DNA of 64,000 bases from Streptomyces sp. CCM_MD2014 (GTDB lineage Bacteria; Actinomycetota; Actinomycetes; Streptomycetales; Streptomycetaceae), in assembly GCF_000772045.1 (NCBI RefSeq), contig NZ_CP009754.1, positions 6,510,001 to 6,574,000 of the forward strand, given 5' to 3'. The notes under the pieces are model-generated. The model did no database searches. It saw only the letters and a list, made by a program, of their open reading frames with translations, and was not told where the DNA came from. The position numbers and the translations under genes are program-made. The stretch's first letter is position 1. Every line of letters starts with the position of its first letter. This document shows, in pieces, positions 27,022 through 35,550 of this stretch.

Positions 27022-27747
27022 ATGAGCAAGCTCGAACTCCTCCCCGCCGTCGACGTCCGCGACGGCCAGGCCGTCCGCCTCGTGCACGGCGAGTCGGGCA
27101 CCGAGACCTCCTACGGCTCCCCGCTGGAGGCCGCCCTCGCCTGGCAGCGCTCCGGCGCCGAGTGGCTGCACCTGGTCGACCTGGACGCGGCCTTCGGCAC
27201 CGGGGACAACCGCGCGCTGATCGCCGAGGTCGCGAAGGCCATGGACATCAAGGTCGAGCTGTCCGGCGGCATCCGCGACGACGACACCCTCGCCGCCGCC
27301 CTCGCCACCGGCTGCACCCGCGTGAACCTGGGCACCGCAGCCCTGGAGACCCCCGAGTGGGTCGCCAAGGTCATCGCCGAGCACGGCGACAAGATCGCGG
27401 TCGGCCTGGACGTACGGGGCACCACGCTCAGGGGCCGCGGCTGGACCCGCGACGGCGGAGACCTCTACGAGACGCTGGACCGCCTGAACAAGGAGGGCTG
27501 CGCCCGGTACGTCGTCACCGACATCGCCAAGGACGGCACCCTCCAGGGCCCCAACCTGGAGCTCCTGAAGAACGTCTGCGCGGCCACCGACCGCCCGGTC
27601 GTCGCCTCGGGCGGCGTGTCGTCCCTGGACGACCTGCGCGCCATCTCCGGACTCGTCCCGGCCGGTGTCGAGGGGGCCATCGTCGGGAAGGCCCTCTACG
27701 CGAAGGCGTTCACGCTGGAAGAGGCCCTGGAGGCTGTGTCGACATGA
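27022..27747 (+). CDS. priA: bifunctional HisA/TrpF isomerase PriA
   Basis: 241 residues, (beta-alpha)8 barrel. The two catalytic aspartates are in PAVDVRDGQAVRLVHG (N-terminal) and VVTDIAKDGTLQGPN (about residue 175). In Streptomyces this enzyme isomerises both ProFAR (histidine) and PRA (tryptophan); the trp genes in this window lack trpF, consistent with that. ATG 27007 and 27022 are both in frame and both sit in copies of GTAGAGATGAGC; I use the second because the conserved sequence begins there. The end overlaps rid as ATGA. Confidence 0.94.
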   Translation: MSKLELLPAVDVRDGQAVRLVHGESGTETSYGSPLEAALAWQRSGAEWLHLVDLDAAFGTGDNRALIAEVAKAMDIKVELSGGIRDDDTLAAALATGCTRVNLGTAALETPEWVAKVIAEHGDKIAVGLDVRGTTLRGRGWTRDGGDLYETLDRLNKEGCARYVVTDIAKDGTLQGPNLELLKNVCAATDRPVVASGGVSSLDDLRAISGLVPAGVEGAIVGKALYAKAFTLEEALEAVST

Positions 27748-28148
27748 CGTCCGAAACCGTACGGCGCGTGCAGAGCGGCAGTCCCTGGGAAGAGTCCTTC
27801 GGTTTCGCACGCGCCGTGGCGGCGGGCGACCGGGTCGTCGTTGCGGGCACCACCGCCTTCAAGGGCGACGTGCTGTACGGCGAGGGCGACCCGTACGAGC
27901 AGACCAAGGTGGCCTTCGCCACCGCCCTCGAGGCGATCGGCGAGTTCGGTCTCGGCATCGAGGCCGTGATCCGGACCCGTGTGTACCTGGCACATTCGCG
28001 CGACGTCGACGAGGTGGGCCGCGCCCACAAGGAGCTGTTCGACTCCGTACGCCCGGCCACGACCCTGCTGGTCGTGGAGGGCTTCATCGACTCGCGGGTC
28101 CTGGTGTCAGTCGAAGTGGAAGCGTATAGAGGAGCCGTGGATTCATGA
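27744..28148 (+). CDS. RidA/YjgF-family protein in the his operon
   Basis: 134 residues, complete YjgF fold: SPWEESFGFARAVAAGDRVVVAGTTA at the start and VIRTRVYLAHSRDVDEV then RPATTLLVV near the end. Rid proteins hydrolyse reactive enamine/imine intermediates, notably from PLP enzymes. The usual catalytic Arg is visible in IRTRVYL. It overlaps priA (ATGA) and hisF (ATGA), so it must be coexpressed with histidine synthesis. Which imine it detoxifies is unknown. Confidence 0.9.
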   Translation: MTSETVRRVQSGSPWEESFGFARAVAAGDRVVVAGTTAFKGDVLYGEGDPYEQTKVAFATALEAIGEFGLGIEAVIRTRVYLAHSRDVDEVGRAHKELFDSVRPATTLLVVEGFIDSRVLVSVEVEAYRGAVDS

Positions 28149-28900
28149 CCCTGGCGGTCCGAGTCATCCCCTGCCTGGACGTGGACAACGGCCGGGTCGT
28201 CAAGGGCGTCAACTTCCAGAACCTGCGCGACGCGGGCGACCCCGTCGAGATGGCCAAGGTGTACGACGCCGAGGGCGCCGACGAGCTGACGTTCCTGGAC
28301 ATCACCGCCTCGTCGGGCAACCGCGAGACGACCTACGACGTGGTGCGCCGCACCGCCGAGCAGGTGTTCATCCCGCTGACCGTCGGCGGCGGGGTGCGCA
28401 CCGCCGAGGACGTCGACAAGCTGCTGCGGGCCGGCGCGGACAAGGTGGGCGTGAACACGGCCGCCATCGCCCGCCCGGACCTGATCCGCGAGATCGCCGA
28501 GCGGTTCGGCCGCCAGGTCCTCGTGCTGTCGGTCGACGCCCGCCGCACCGAGGCGGGCACCTTCGAGGTGACCACCCACGGCGGCCGCCGCGGCACCGGC
28601 ATCGACGCGGTGGAGTGGGCGCACCGTGCCGCAGAGCTGGGCGCGGGGGAGATCCTGCTCAACTCGATGGACGCGGACGGCACCAAGGACGGCTACGACC
28701 TGGAGATGCTGGCGGCGGTACGCAAGCACGTGAGCGTCCCCGTGATCGCCTCGGGCGGCGCGGGCAGCCTCGCCCACTTCGCCCCGGCGGTCGAGGCGGG
28801 CGCGGACGCGGTCCTGGCGGCCTCCGTCTTCCACTTCGGCGACCTGCGGATCGGCGAGGTGAAGAACAGCCTGCGCGAGGCGGGCCACCCCGTCCGGTAG
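28145..28900 (+). CDS. hisF: imidazole glycerol phosphate synthase, cyclase subunit
   Basis: 251 residues, barrel enzyme with catalytic Asp in RVIPCLDVDNGRVVKGVNF (Asp11 equivalent) and in LLNSMDADGTKDGYD (Asp130 equivalent). Combines PRFAR with ammonia from HisH to yield imidazole-glycerol phosphate and AICAR. Last gene of the his operon; hisI is 2 kb further on, and hisG/hisE are not in the window. Confidence 0.97.
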   Translation: MTLAVRVIPCLDVDNGRVVKGVNFQNLRDAGDPVEMAKVYDAEGADELTFLDITASSGNRETTYDVVRRTAEQVFIPLTVGGGVRTAEDVDKLLRAGADKVGVNTAAIARPDLIREIAERFGRQVLVLSVDARRTEAGTFEVTTHGGRRGTGIDAVEWAHRAAELGAGEILLNSMDADGTKDGYDLEMLAAVRKHVSVPVIASGGAGSLAHFAPAVEAGADAVLAASVFHFGDLRIGEVKNSLREAGHPVR

Positions 28901-29026
28901 GCAGTCCGGAGCACCGTCCGTCGGCGCCGGCCCGCTGCCACCGCGGGCGGGGCCCGAGGTGCGCAGACCGGGGTGGCGCAGACGGCCCGAGCGGGATCAC
29001 GAGTGGGGAAGGGGAGGTCGGTGGGC

Positions 29027-30286
29027 GTGTCCGAGGCGACGTCCGTGACGGACGTACCGATACCCGCCGCCTCCCTTCCCGCCCACCGCGACCCCAACGT
29101 CCTGCGCTGGGTCGGTGCCTACACCGCGTCCATGGTCGGCGACACGGTGTTCTTCCTCGCGCTGTCCTGGGCCGCCGTGCAGAACGGCACCCCCGCGCAG
29201 GCCGGCCTCGTCACCGCCGTCAGCGCGGTGCCCCGGGCGCTGCTCATGCTCGGCGGGGGAGTGGTCGCCGACCGGCTGGGGCCGCGCCGGGTCGTCATCG
29301 GCAGCGACACCGTACGGTGCCTCACCGTCCTCGCGGTCGCCGCCGTGCTCTTCGCGGCCGACCCCGGGCTGTGGCTCCTGGCGCTGCTCGCCGTCGTCTT
29401 CGGCACCGTCGACGCCGTGTTCATGCCCGCGGTCGGAGCGCTTCCGGCGCGGATCACCGGCAAGGACCAGCTCGCCCGCGTCCAGGGCATGCGCGGCCTC
29501 GCCATCCGCTTCGCCGCCGTCGTGGGCGCACCGCTCGGCGGGCTCGGCGTGGCGGTCGGCGGCGCGGCGGCGGCCTTCGCCTTCGCCGGGCTGCTGATCG
29601 CCGTGTCGGTGCCGCTGCTGGTCTCCGTGCGGATGCGCGACCTGCCCGCCGACGACGCGAGCGACGTACGGCAGACCACCGCCTGGCGGGACCTGGTGGG
29701 CGGGCTGCGCTACGTCCGCCGGCACCGTGTGCTCGGCCCGCTGATGATCGCCATCGCCCTCGGCGACCTCGGCTTCGTCGGCCCCCTCAACGTGGGCCTC
29801 ACCCTGCTCGCGGACGAACGGGGCTGGGGAGCGTCCGGGATGGGCTGGGTGCTCGCGGGCTTCGGCACGGGCGCCGGAGTCGCCGCCCTGCTGCTCACCG
29901 TACGCGGGCGCCTGCCGCGCGCCGGGTGTGTCGCCGCCGGTGCCATCATCCCCGGCGCGGGCGCGATCGCCGCCCTGGCCCAGGCGCCCGGCCTCCCCGT
30001 GGCCGTCGGCACGGCGGTGCTCGTCGGCCTGCTCACGGGGCTCAGCGGCGCCATGTGCGGCGCCCTGCTGCAGACCCAGTCCGACCCCGCCTACCTGGGG
30101 CGCGTCACCGCCGTCGGCGGCATCGTCAGCCTCGGGATCGCGCCGCTGAGCATGCCCCTGTCCGCGGCCGCCATCGGTGTCTGGGGCACCGGCCCGGTCT
30201 TCGCCGTCAGCGCCGCCGTCTGCGGCCTCGGTGGGGTCGTCGCCCTGTGCGCGCCCGGCGTGCGGCGGGCCGAGCTGCCGAAGTGA
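29027..30286 (+). CDS. major facilitator superfamily transporter
   Basis: About 419 residues with 10-12 hydrophobic helices, starting WVGAYTASMVGDTVFFLALSW. The loop 2-3 motif (DRLGPRRVVIGSDTVR) is the MFS signature. It resembles the MFS_3/enterobactin-exporter-like group that moves drugs or metabolites out. GTG 29027 is favoured by GGGGAGG 9 nt upstream; GTG 29003 and 29021 are also in frame. Substrate unknown. Confidence 0.87.
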   Translation: MSEATSVTDVPIPAASLPAHRDPNVLRWVGAYTASMVGDTVFFLALSWAAVQNGTPAQAGLVTAVSAVPRALLMLGGGVVADRLGPRRVVIGSDTVRCLTVLAVAAVLFAADPGLWLLALLAVVFGTVDAVFMPAVGALPARITGKDQLARVQGMRGLAIRFAAVVGAPLGGLGVAVGGAAAAFAFAGLLIAVSVPLLVSVRMRDLPADDASDVRQTTAWRDLVGGLRYVRRHRVLGPLMIAIALGDLGFVGPLNVGLTLLADERGWGASGMGWVLAGFGTGAGVAALLLTVRGRLPRAGCVAAGAIIPGAGAIAALAQAPGLPVAVGTAVLVGLLTGLSGAMCGALLQTQSDPAYLGRVTAVGGIVSLGIAPLSMPLSAAAIGVWGTGPVFAVSAAVCGLGGVVALCAPGVRRAELPK

Positions 30287-30298
30287 GCGAACCGGCGA

Positions 30299-30934
30299 TC
30301 AGATCCCGAGCTGCTTCGTCTCCCGCAGCCTGGCGATCGCCGCCTTCTCGCCCTCCAGCTCCACCTTCGCGGCGTCCTGCCGGCCGTACGCGAACAGCAG
30401 CAGCTCGGACGGCTCGCCGGTGGCCGTCACCACCGGCGTGCCCCGGTGGGCGACCGTCGTCTGGCCGTTCGGGCGGCGCAGCACCAGGCCGGTCGGGATG
30501 CCCCGGCCCATCAGCCGGGCGGCGCGCTCCAGGCGGGACCACAGGGCGTCCTGGAAGACCGGGTCCAGCTCGCGCGGCGACCAGTCGGGCTGGGCCCGGC
30601 GGACGTCCTCGGTGTGGACGTAGAACTCGACCGTGTTCGCCGCCTCGTCGACCTGCTTGAGCTGGAAGGGGGAGAAGCGCGGCGGGCCCGTGCGGATCAG
30701 CTGGAGCAGCTCCTCGTACGGCTTCGCGCCGTACTCCTCCATCACCCGGTCGAGGCGGGACGCCAGCTGCTTGATCATGCTGCCCCCGGCGGCGTCCGGC
30801 CGGCGCTCGCGCACCACCACGTGCGCGGCCAGGTCACGGGTCCGCCAGCCCTCGCACAGAGTCGGCGCGTCCGGACCCGCCGTCTCCAACAGGTCCGCGA
30901 GCAGAAGCCGTTCACGCTTGGCGAAAGTCGACAT
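30299..30934 (-). CDS. TIGR03085-family (DinB-like/MDMPI) protein
   Basis: 211 residues. The start FAKRERLLLADLLETAGPDAPTLCEGWRTRDLAAHVVVRERRPD matches the actinobacterial TIGR03085 family, related to the DinB/mycothiol-dependent maleylpyruvate isomerase four-helix bundle. A His (HVVVRE) and later His (YVHTEDVRR) could bind metal as in those proteins. Role unknown, possibly a mycothiol-dependent transferase. Convergent with the MFS gene (12-bp gap). Confidence 0.85.
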   Translation of the reverse strand: MSTFAKRERLLLADLLETAGPDAPTLCEGWRTRDLAAHVVVRERRPDAAGGSMIKQLASRLDRVMEEYGAKPYEELLQLIRTGPPRFSPFQLKQVDEAANTVEFYVHTEDVRRAQPDWSPRELDPVFQDALWSRLERAARLMGRGIPTGLVLRRPNGQTTVAHRGTPVVTATGEPSELLLFAYGRQDAAKVELEGEKAAIARLRETKQLGI

Positions 30935-31015
30935 GCGGTCAGCCTACGGCGCCCGGCCGGGTCCGCCCAATGGACATCTCCCGGGCGTGTCCGTCCCGCG
31001 CGGCACAATGGGCGC

Positions 31016-31435
31016 ATGACCAGCAGCTCCCCCACCGGCGGCGGCCCCGGGCGGCCCAGCCCCCTCGCCCCGGAGATCGCCGACCGCCTCAAGCGCAGCG
31101 CCGACGGCCTCGTGCCCGCCATCGCCCAGCAGTACGACACCGGGGAGGTGCTGATGCTCGGCTGGATGGACGACGAGGCGCTGCACCGCACGCTGACGAC
31201 CGGACGCTGCACCTACTGGTCCCGCAGCCGCCGCGAGTACTGGGTCAAGGGCGACACCTCCGGCCACTTCCAGTGGGTGAAGTCCGTGGCGCTGGACTGC
31301 GACGCCGACACCGTGCTCGTCAAGGTCGACCAGGTGGGCGCCGCCTGCCACACCGGCGCCCGCACCTGCTTCGACGCCGACGTGCTGCTCGCCGAGGACG
31401 CCGCGGGCACGGACGCGCCCGGCGCGGATCAGTAG
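31016..31435 (+). CDS. hisI: phosphoribosyl-AMP cyclohydrolase
   Basis: 139 residues, monofunctional HisI. Opens the adenine ring of PR-AMP in the third step of histidine synthesis. Motifs MLGWMDDEALHRTL, TYWSRSRREYWVKGDTSGHFQ, LDCDAD and the zinc cysteines in GAACHTGARTCF are all seen. ATG 31016. It lies 11 bp upstream of trpE, so the pair is probably cotranscribed. Confidence 0.97.
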   Translation: MTSSSPTGGGPGRPSPLAPEIADRLKRSADGLVPAIAQQYDTGEVLMLGWMDDEALHRTLTTGRCTYWSRSRREYWVKGDTSGHFQWVKSVALDCDADTVLVKVDQVGAACHTGARTCFDADVLLAEDAAGTDAPGADQ

Positions 31436-31446
31436 GGTCTGCCGCC

Positions 31447-32982
31447 ATGGACGTCACGCATGACATGGACCTCGACACCTTCCGCAAGCTGGCCGCCGAC
31501 CGCCGGGTGATCCCGGTGAGCCGCAAGCTCCTCGCCGACGGCGACACCCCCGTGGCGCTGTACCGGAAGCTCGCCGCCAAGCGCCCCGGAACCTTCCTGC
31601 TGGAGTCCGCGGAGAACGGACGCTCCTGGTCCAGGTACTCCTTCGTCGGCGTCCGCAGCGCCGCCACCCTCACCGAGAAGGACGGGCAGGCCCACTGGCA
31701 GGGCACCCCGCCCGTCGGCGTCCCCACCGACGGCGACCCGCTCGCCGCCCTGCGCGCCACCGTGGAGGCCCTGCACACCCCGCGCGACCTCGCCCACGAC
31801 CTGGGCCTGCCGCCCTTCACCGGCGGCATGGTCGGCTACCTCGGCTACGACATCGTGCGCCGCCTGGAGAAGGTCGGCCCCGGCGAGCGCGACGACCTCG
31901 AGCTCCCCGAGCTGACCATGCTGCTCACCAGCGACCTCGCCGTCATGGACCACTGGGAGGGCTCGGTCCTGCTGATCGCCAACGCGATCAACCACAACGA
32001 CCTGGAGACCGGCGTCGACGAGGCGTACGCCGACGCGATCGCCCGCCTGGACGCCATGGAATCCGACCTCACCCTCGCGGTCGCCCAGCCACCGGCCGCG
32101 CTGCCGCCCTCCGAGCTGCCCGAGTACACCGCGCGGTGGGGCGGCCCCGACTTCCAGGACGCCGTCGAGGACATCAAGGAGCGCATCCGCGCGGGCGAGG
32201 CCTTCCAGGTCGTCCCCTCCCAGCGCTTCGAGACGCCCTGCACGGCGAGCGCCCTCGACGTGTACCGGGTGCTGCGGGCCACCAACCCCTCCCCGTACAT
32301 GTACCTGCTCCGCCTCGACGGCTTCGACGTCGTCGGCTCGTCCCCCGAGGCGCTGGTCAAGGTCGAGGACGGGCGCGCCCTGGTGCACCCCATCGCCGGC
32401 ACCCGCCCGCGCGGCGCCACCCCGCAGGAGGACCAGGCCCTCGCCGACGAACTGCTCGCCGACCCCAAGGAGCGCGCCGAGCACCTGATGCTCGTCGACC
32501 TCGGCCGCAACGACCTCGGCCGCGTCTGCGAACCCGGCTCCGTCGAGGTCGTCGACTTCATGTCCGTCGAGCGGTACTCGCACGTCATGCACATCGTCTC
32601 GACGGTCACCGGCCGGGTCGCCCCGGACCGCACCGCCTTCGACGTCCTCACCGCCTGCTTCCCGGCCGGCACCCTCTCCGGCGCGCCCAAGCCGCGCGCC
32701 CTGCAGATCATCGACGAACTCGAACCCTCCCGGCGCGGTCTGTACGGCGGCTGCGTCGGCTACCTCGACTTCGCGGGCGACTCCGACACCGCCATCGCCA
32801 TCCGCACGGCGCTGCTGCGCGACGGCACGGCGTACGTCCAGGCGGGCGCCGGCGTGGTCGCCGACTCCGACCCGGTCGCCGAGGACACCGAGTGCCGCAA
32901 CAAGGCGGCGGCGGTGCTGCGGGCCGTGCACACGGCCAACCGGCTGACGCGACAGGCCCGAGCGGCGGCAGCGGTGGGGTGA
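31447..32982 (+). CDS. trpE: anthranilate synthase component I
   Basis: 511 residues, full length. The allosteric tryptophan-site motif LLESAENGRSWSRYSF is near residue 55, and the chorismate-binding C-terminal half has GTRPRGATPQ and ACFPAGTLSGAPKPRALQII. With a glutaminase subunit (not in the window) it turns chorismate into anthranilate. No Trp-rich leader peptide lies ahead of it, since hisI abuts. A hairpin follows at 33002-33031. Confidence 0.97.
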   Translation: MDVTHDMDLDTFRKLAADRRVIPVSRKLLADGDTPVALYRKLAAKRPGTFLLESAENGRSWSRYSFVGVRSAATLTEKDGQAHWQGTPPVGVPTDGDPLAALRATVEALHTPRDLAHDLGLPPFTGGMVGYLGYDIVRRLEKVGPGERDDLELPELTMLLTSDLAVMDHWEGSVLLIANAINHNDLETGVDEAYADAIARLDAMESDLTLAVAQPPAALPPSELPEYTARWGGPDFQDAVEDIKERIRAGEAFQVVPSQRFETPCTASALDVYRVLRATNPSPYMYLLRLDGFDVVGSSPEALVKVEDGRALVHPIAGTRPRGATPQEDQALADELLADPKERAEHLMLVDLGRNDLGRVCEPGSVEVVDFMSVERYSHVMHIVSTVTGRVAPDRTAFDVLTACFPAGTLSGAPKPRALQIIDELEPSRRGLYGGCVGYLDFAGDSDTAIAIRTALLRDGTAYVQAGAGVVADSDPVAEDTECRNKAAAVLRAVHTANRLTRQARAAAAVG

Positions 32983-33001
32983 TTCTCACGTCGGAGATTC
33001 G

Positions 33002-33031
33002 GAACCCCGGGTGACGGTTCGCCCGGGGTTC
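33002..33031 (+). terminator. hairpin after trpE
   Basis: Perfect 10-bp arms GAACCCCGGG (33002-33011) and CCCGGGGTTC (33022-33031) with a 10-base loop, 19 bp past the trpE stop and directly before the TIGR02234 gene. Likely a terminator or a partial attenuator that lowers expression of the next gene. Confidence 0.7.
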
Positions 33032-33033
33032 GG

Positions 33034-33681
33034 GTGATAGTGGAGTACGTGACAGCCGTTCCTCACCCCCGCACCCCAGCCGCAGGACCCGCCCGGGCCG
33101 GCCGCCGGAGCCTCGCCGTCGCCCTGCTGTGCGGCGCGCTCGGCGCCGCCGTCGCCCTGCTCGCCACCCGGCAGGAGTGGGCGGAGGGCACCGCGACCGT
33201 GGCCGGCGGCGCCTTCCCGCTGACCGCCAAGGGCAGCGACGTCACGGGCGTGCCCGCGGCGCTCGCCATAGTCGGCCTCGCCGCGCTCGTCGCCGTCTTC
33301 GCCGTCCGCCGCGCCGGCCGCTTCGCAGTCGCCGCCGTCCTCGCGCTCAGTGGCGCGGGCACCGTGGCCGCCGCCCTGGTCGGTGCCTCCGACGGCTCCG
33401 CCCTGGACGACCAGGCGGCCAAGGCGGCCGGCGACACCTCGGCCACCGTCGAGGCGCTCTCCCACACGGCCTGGCCGTACGTGGCGGCCGTGGGCGGAGC
33501 CCTGCTCCTGCTGGCCGGTCTGCTCGCGCTGCGCTACGGCCGGCTGTGGCCCGCGATGTCCGGCCGCTACGAGCGCGACGGCACCCCGCGCCCGCGCCGC
33601 AGGCCGCAGACCGTCGACCCGGACCGCCCCGAGGACCTGTGGAAGGCCATCGACCGCGGCGAGGACCCCACCAGCGCCTGA
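33034..33681 (+). CDS. TIGR02234 tryptophan-associated membrane protein
   Basis: 215 residues. Four hydrophobic helices (LAVALLCGALGAAVALLA; GVPAALAIVGLAALVAVFAV; FAVAAVLALSGAGTVAAAL; YVAAVGGALLLLAGLLAL), with the conserved RQEWAEG between helices 1 and 2. This actinobacterial family is nearly always next to trpE/trpC. Function unknown, perhaps tryptophan or aromatic transport. GTG 33034, 33040 and 33049 are all possible starts; 33049 (TAVPHPRTP) avoids the foot of the preceding hairpin. Confidence 0.86.
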   Translation: MIVEYVTAVPHPRTPAAGPARAGRRSLAVALLCGALGAAVALLATRQEWAEGTATVAGGAFPLTAKGSDVTGVPAALAIVGLAALVAVFAVRRAGRFAVAAVLALSGAGTVAAALVGASDGSALDDQAAKAAGDTSATVEALSHTAWPYVAAVGGALLLLAGLLALRYGRLWPAMSGRYERDGTPRPRRRPQTVDPDRPEDLWKAIDRGEDPTSA

Positions 33682-33801
33682 CCCGTGCCGGCACCCGGGT
33701 TCACCCGCTGGCGCACCCCCGCTCACGGCCCGTGCGCCCGTGCGGGACAATGGGTGCGAGCGTCCTGCTCAGACATGGCACACAGCAACGAGGAGCAAGC
33801 A

Positions 33802-34053
33802 ATGGCGGGCAGCAGCCACGGTCACACCCCGGCCGCCTGGACCGGTGTCATCATCGCCTTCATCGGTTTCTGCATCGCGGGCATGTTCATGGTGGCGGCC
33901 CAGCCGTGGGGCTTCTGGGCCGGCATGGCGGTCGTGCTCCTCGGTGGTGTCGTCGGCTACATCATGAAGATGATGGGCCTCGGCCAGCCGAAGCAGAACC
34001 ACTCCGTGCACCAGGTCTCCGGCGAGCACGCGCAGGCCGGCGCCAAGGGCTGA
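33802..34053 (+). CDS. HGxxPAAW-motif small membrane protein
   Basis: 83 residues. N-terminal MAGSSHGHTPAAWTG carries the HGxxPAAW motif of a small actinobacterial family, followed by two membrane helices (GVIIAFIGFCIAGMFMVAAQ and WAGMAVVLLGGVVGYIMKMMG) and a polar His/Gln tail. ATG 33802 has AGGAG 6 nt upstream; a longer start at 33775 is less likely. Function unknown. It is commonly found in this trp neighbourhood of Streptomyces. Confidence 0.83.
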   Translation: MAGSSHGHTPAAWTGVIIAFIGFCIAGMFMVAAQPWGFWAGMAVVLLGGVVGYIMKMMGLGQPKQNHSVHQVSGEHAQAGAKG

Positions 34054-34146
34054 CCACACGGCGGTCACGGACCTCCCTGAGGGGCGGATCGGCACCCGGG
34101 TGCCGGGACCGCCCCTCACGTGCGCGCGGAGGCCGCCGGGGGCAGA

Positions 34147-34602
34147 ATGCGGGGCGTGGACGTCGAGAGCGGGAAACCCGGCCGGACCAGCACCCCCCAG
34201 TTCCGCGGCACGGCCCTCCGCCTGGCCGTTCCCGCCGGGGTGCTCGCGGCCGTCGCCGGGGCCTTCGCCTACGTCGGCAGCGTGGACCCGTACGAGCCCG
34301 GCCACTACCCCGTCTGCCCCCTGCTGCGCTTCACGGGCGTCTACTGCCCCGGCTGCGGCGGCCTGCGCAGCGCCCACGCCTTCGTCCACGGGGACCTGAC
34401 GGCCGCGCTGCACGCCAACGCGCCCGCCGTCCTCGCCTACCTGGGGTTCGCCGTCCTGTGGACCGTCTGGGTGGTCCGCGTGGCCCGGGGCCGTCCGGTG
34501 CGGGTAGACCTCGGACCGGTCCACTTGTGGACGCTGGGGACGGTGCTGGTGGTTTTCACCGTTGTCCGGAACCTGCCGTTCGGTGGCTGGCTGATCCCTT
34601 GA
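34147..34602 (+). CDS. DUF2752 membrane protein
   Basis: 151 residues. DUF2752 signature: YPVCPLLRFTGVYCPGCGGLRSAHAFVHGD, where the CPxCGGLR cysteines follow the first membrane helix. Three hydrophobic helices in total. Function unknown; the cysteines could bind metal or be redox active. ATG 34147 is used; GTG 34156 is possible. Confidence 0.86.
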   Translation: MRGVDVESGKPGRTSTPQFRGTALRLAVPAGVLAAVAGAFAYVGSVDPYEPGHYPVCPLLRFTGVYCPGCGGLRSAHAFVHGDLTAALHANAPAVLAYLGFAVLWTVWVVRVARGRPVRVDLGPVHLWTLGTVLVVFTVVRNLPFGGWLIP

Positions 34603-34719
34603 TCATCCATGGAGTGTCCAGGTAGTGGGATCGCGATCAGGCGGATGCGAGACCGGTGCCCGGCTCCGGATACCATCACAGTGACCACACGTTTTGCCGT
34701 CTGAAAGGGGGCCGCTCGC

Positions 34720-35529
34720 GTGAGTGTGCTCGACGAGATCATCGACGGAGTCCGTGCCGACCTCGCGGAGCGGCAGGCGCGCGTCAGCCTCGACGAGCTC
34801 AAGGAGCGCGCGGCCAAGGCACGCCCCGCCCAGGACGGCGTGTCCGCGTTGCGCGGCGACGGCGTCAAGGTGATCTGCGAGGTCAAGCGGTCCAGCCCCT
34901 CCAAGGGCGCGCTCGCGGCCATCGCCGACCCGGCCGGACTCGCCGCCGACTACGAGGCGGGCGGCGCCGCCGTCATCTCCGTCCTCACCGAGCAGCGCCG
35001 CTTCGGCGGCTCGCTCGCCGACCTGGACTCGGTCCGCGCGCGCGTGGACATCCCCGTGCTGCGCAAGGACTTCATCGTCACCTCGTACCAGCTGTGGGAG
35101 GCCCGTGCGCACGGCGCCGACCTCGCGCTGCTGATCGTCGCGGCCCTCGAGCAGCCGGCCCTGGAGTCGCTGATCGAGCGCGCCGAGTCCATCGGACTCA
35201 CCCCGCTCGTCGAGGTGCACGACGAGGACGAGGTCGAGCGCGCGGTGGACGCGGGAGCCAAGGTCATCGGCGTCAACGCGCGCAACCTGAAGACGCTCGA
35301 GGTCGACCGCGGCACCTTCGAACGGGTCGCCCCGGAGATCCCCGCGCACATCGTCAAGGTCGCCGAGTCCGGCGTCCGCGGCCCGCACGACCTCATCGCC
35401 TACGCCAACGAGGGCGCCGACGCCGTCCTGGTCGGCGAGTCCCTGGTCACCGGCCGCGACCCCAAGACGGCGGTCTCCGACCTGGTGGCGGCCGGCGAGC
35501 ACCCGGCACTCCGCCACGGCCGGGGCTGA
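34720..35529 (+). CDS. trpC: indole-3-glycerol phosphate synthase
   Basis: 269 residues, monofunctional TrpC. Motifs CEVKRSSPSKGALA (phosphate/catalytic Lys), VLRKDFIV, GVNARNLKTLEVD and VAESGVRG are intact. Cyclises CdRP to indole-glycerol phosphate. GTG 34720, with GAAAGGGGG about 9 nt upstream. First gene of trpC-trpM-trpB-trpA. The 117-bp gap ahead should hold the promoter. Confidence 0.97.
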   Translation: MSVLDEIIDGVRADLAERQARVSLDELKERAAKARPAQDGVSALRGDGVKVICEVKRSSPSKGALAAIADPAGLAADYEAGGAAVISVLTEQRRFGGSLADLDSVRARVDIPVLRKDFIVTSYQLWEARAHGADLALLIVAALEQPALESLIERAESIGLTPLVEVHDEDEVERAVDAGAKVIGVNARNLKTLEVDRGTFERVAPEIPAHIVKVAESGVRGPHDLIAYANEGADAVLVGESLVTGRDPKTAVSDLVAAGEHPALRHGRG

Positions 35530-35550
35530 CACGCCGGTAGGCTGACCCCG

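Noticed and set aside
33685..33801. Longer start for the HGxxPAAW protein at 33685 or 33775
   Set aside because: The AGGAG at 33791 places the start at ATG 33802, where family sequence begins.
31400..34720. Trp-leader attenuator ahead of trpE or trpC
   Set aside because: No run of Trp codons; trpE starts 11 bp after hisI.
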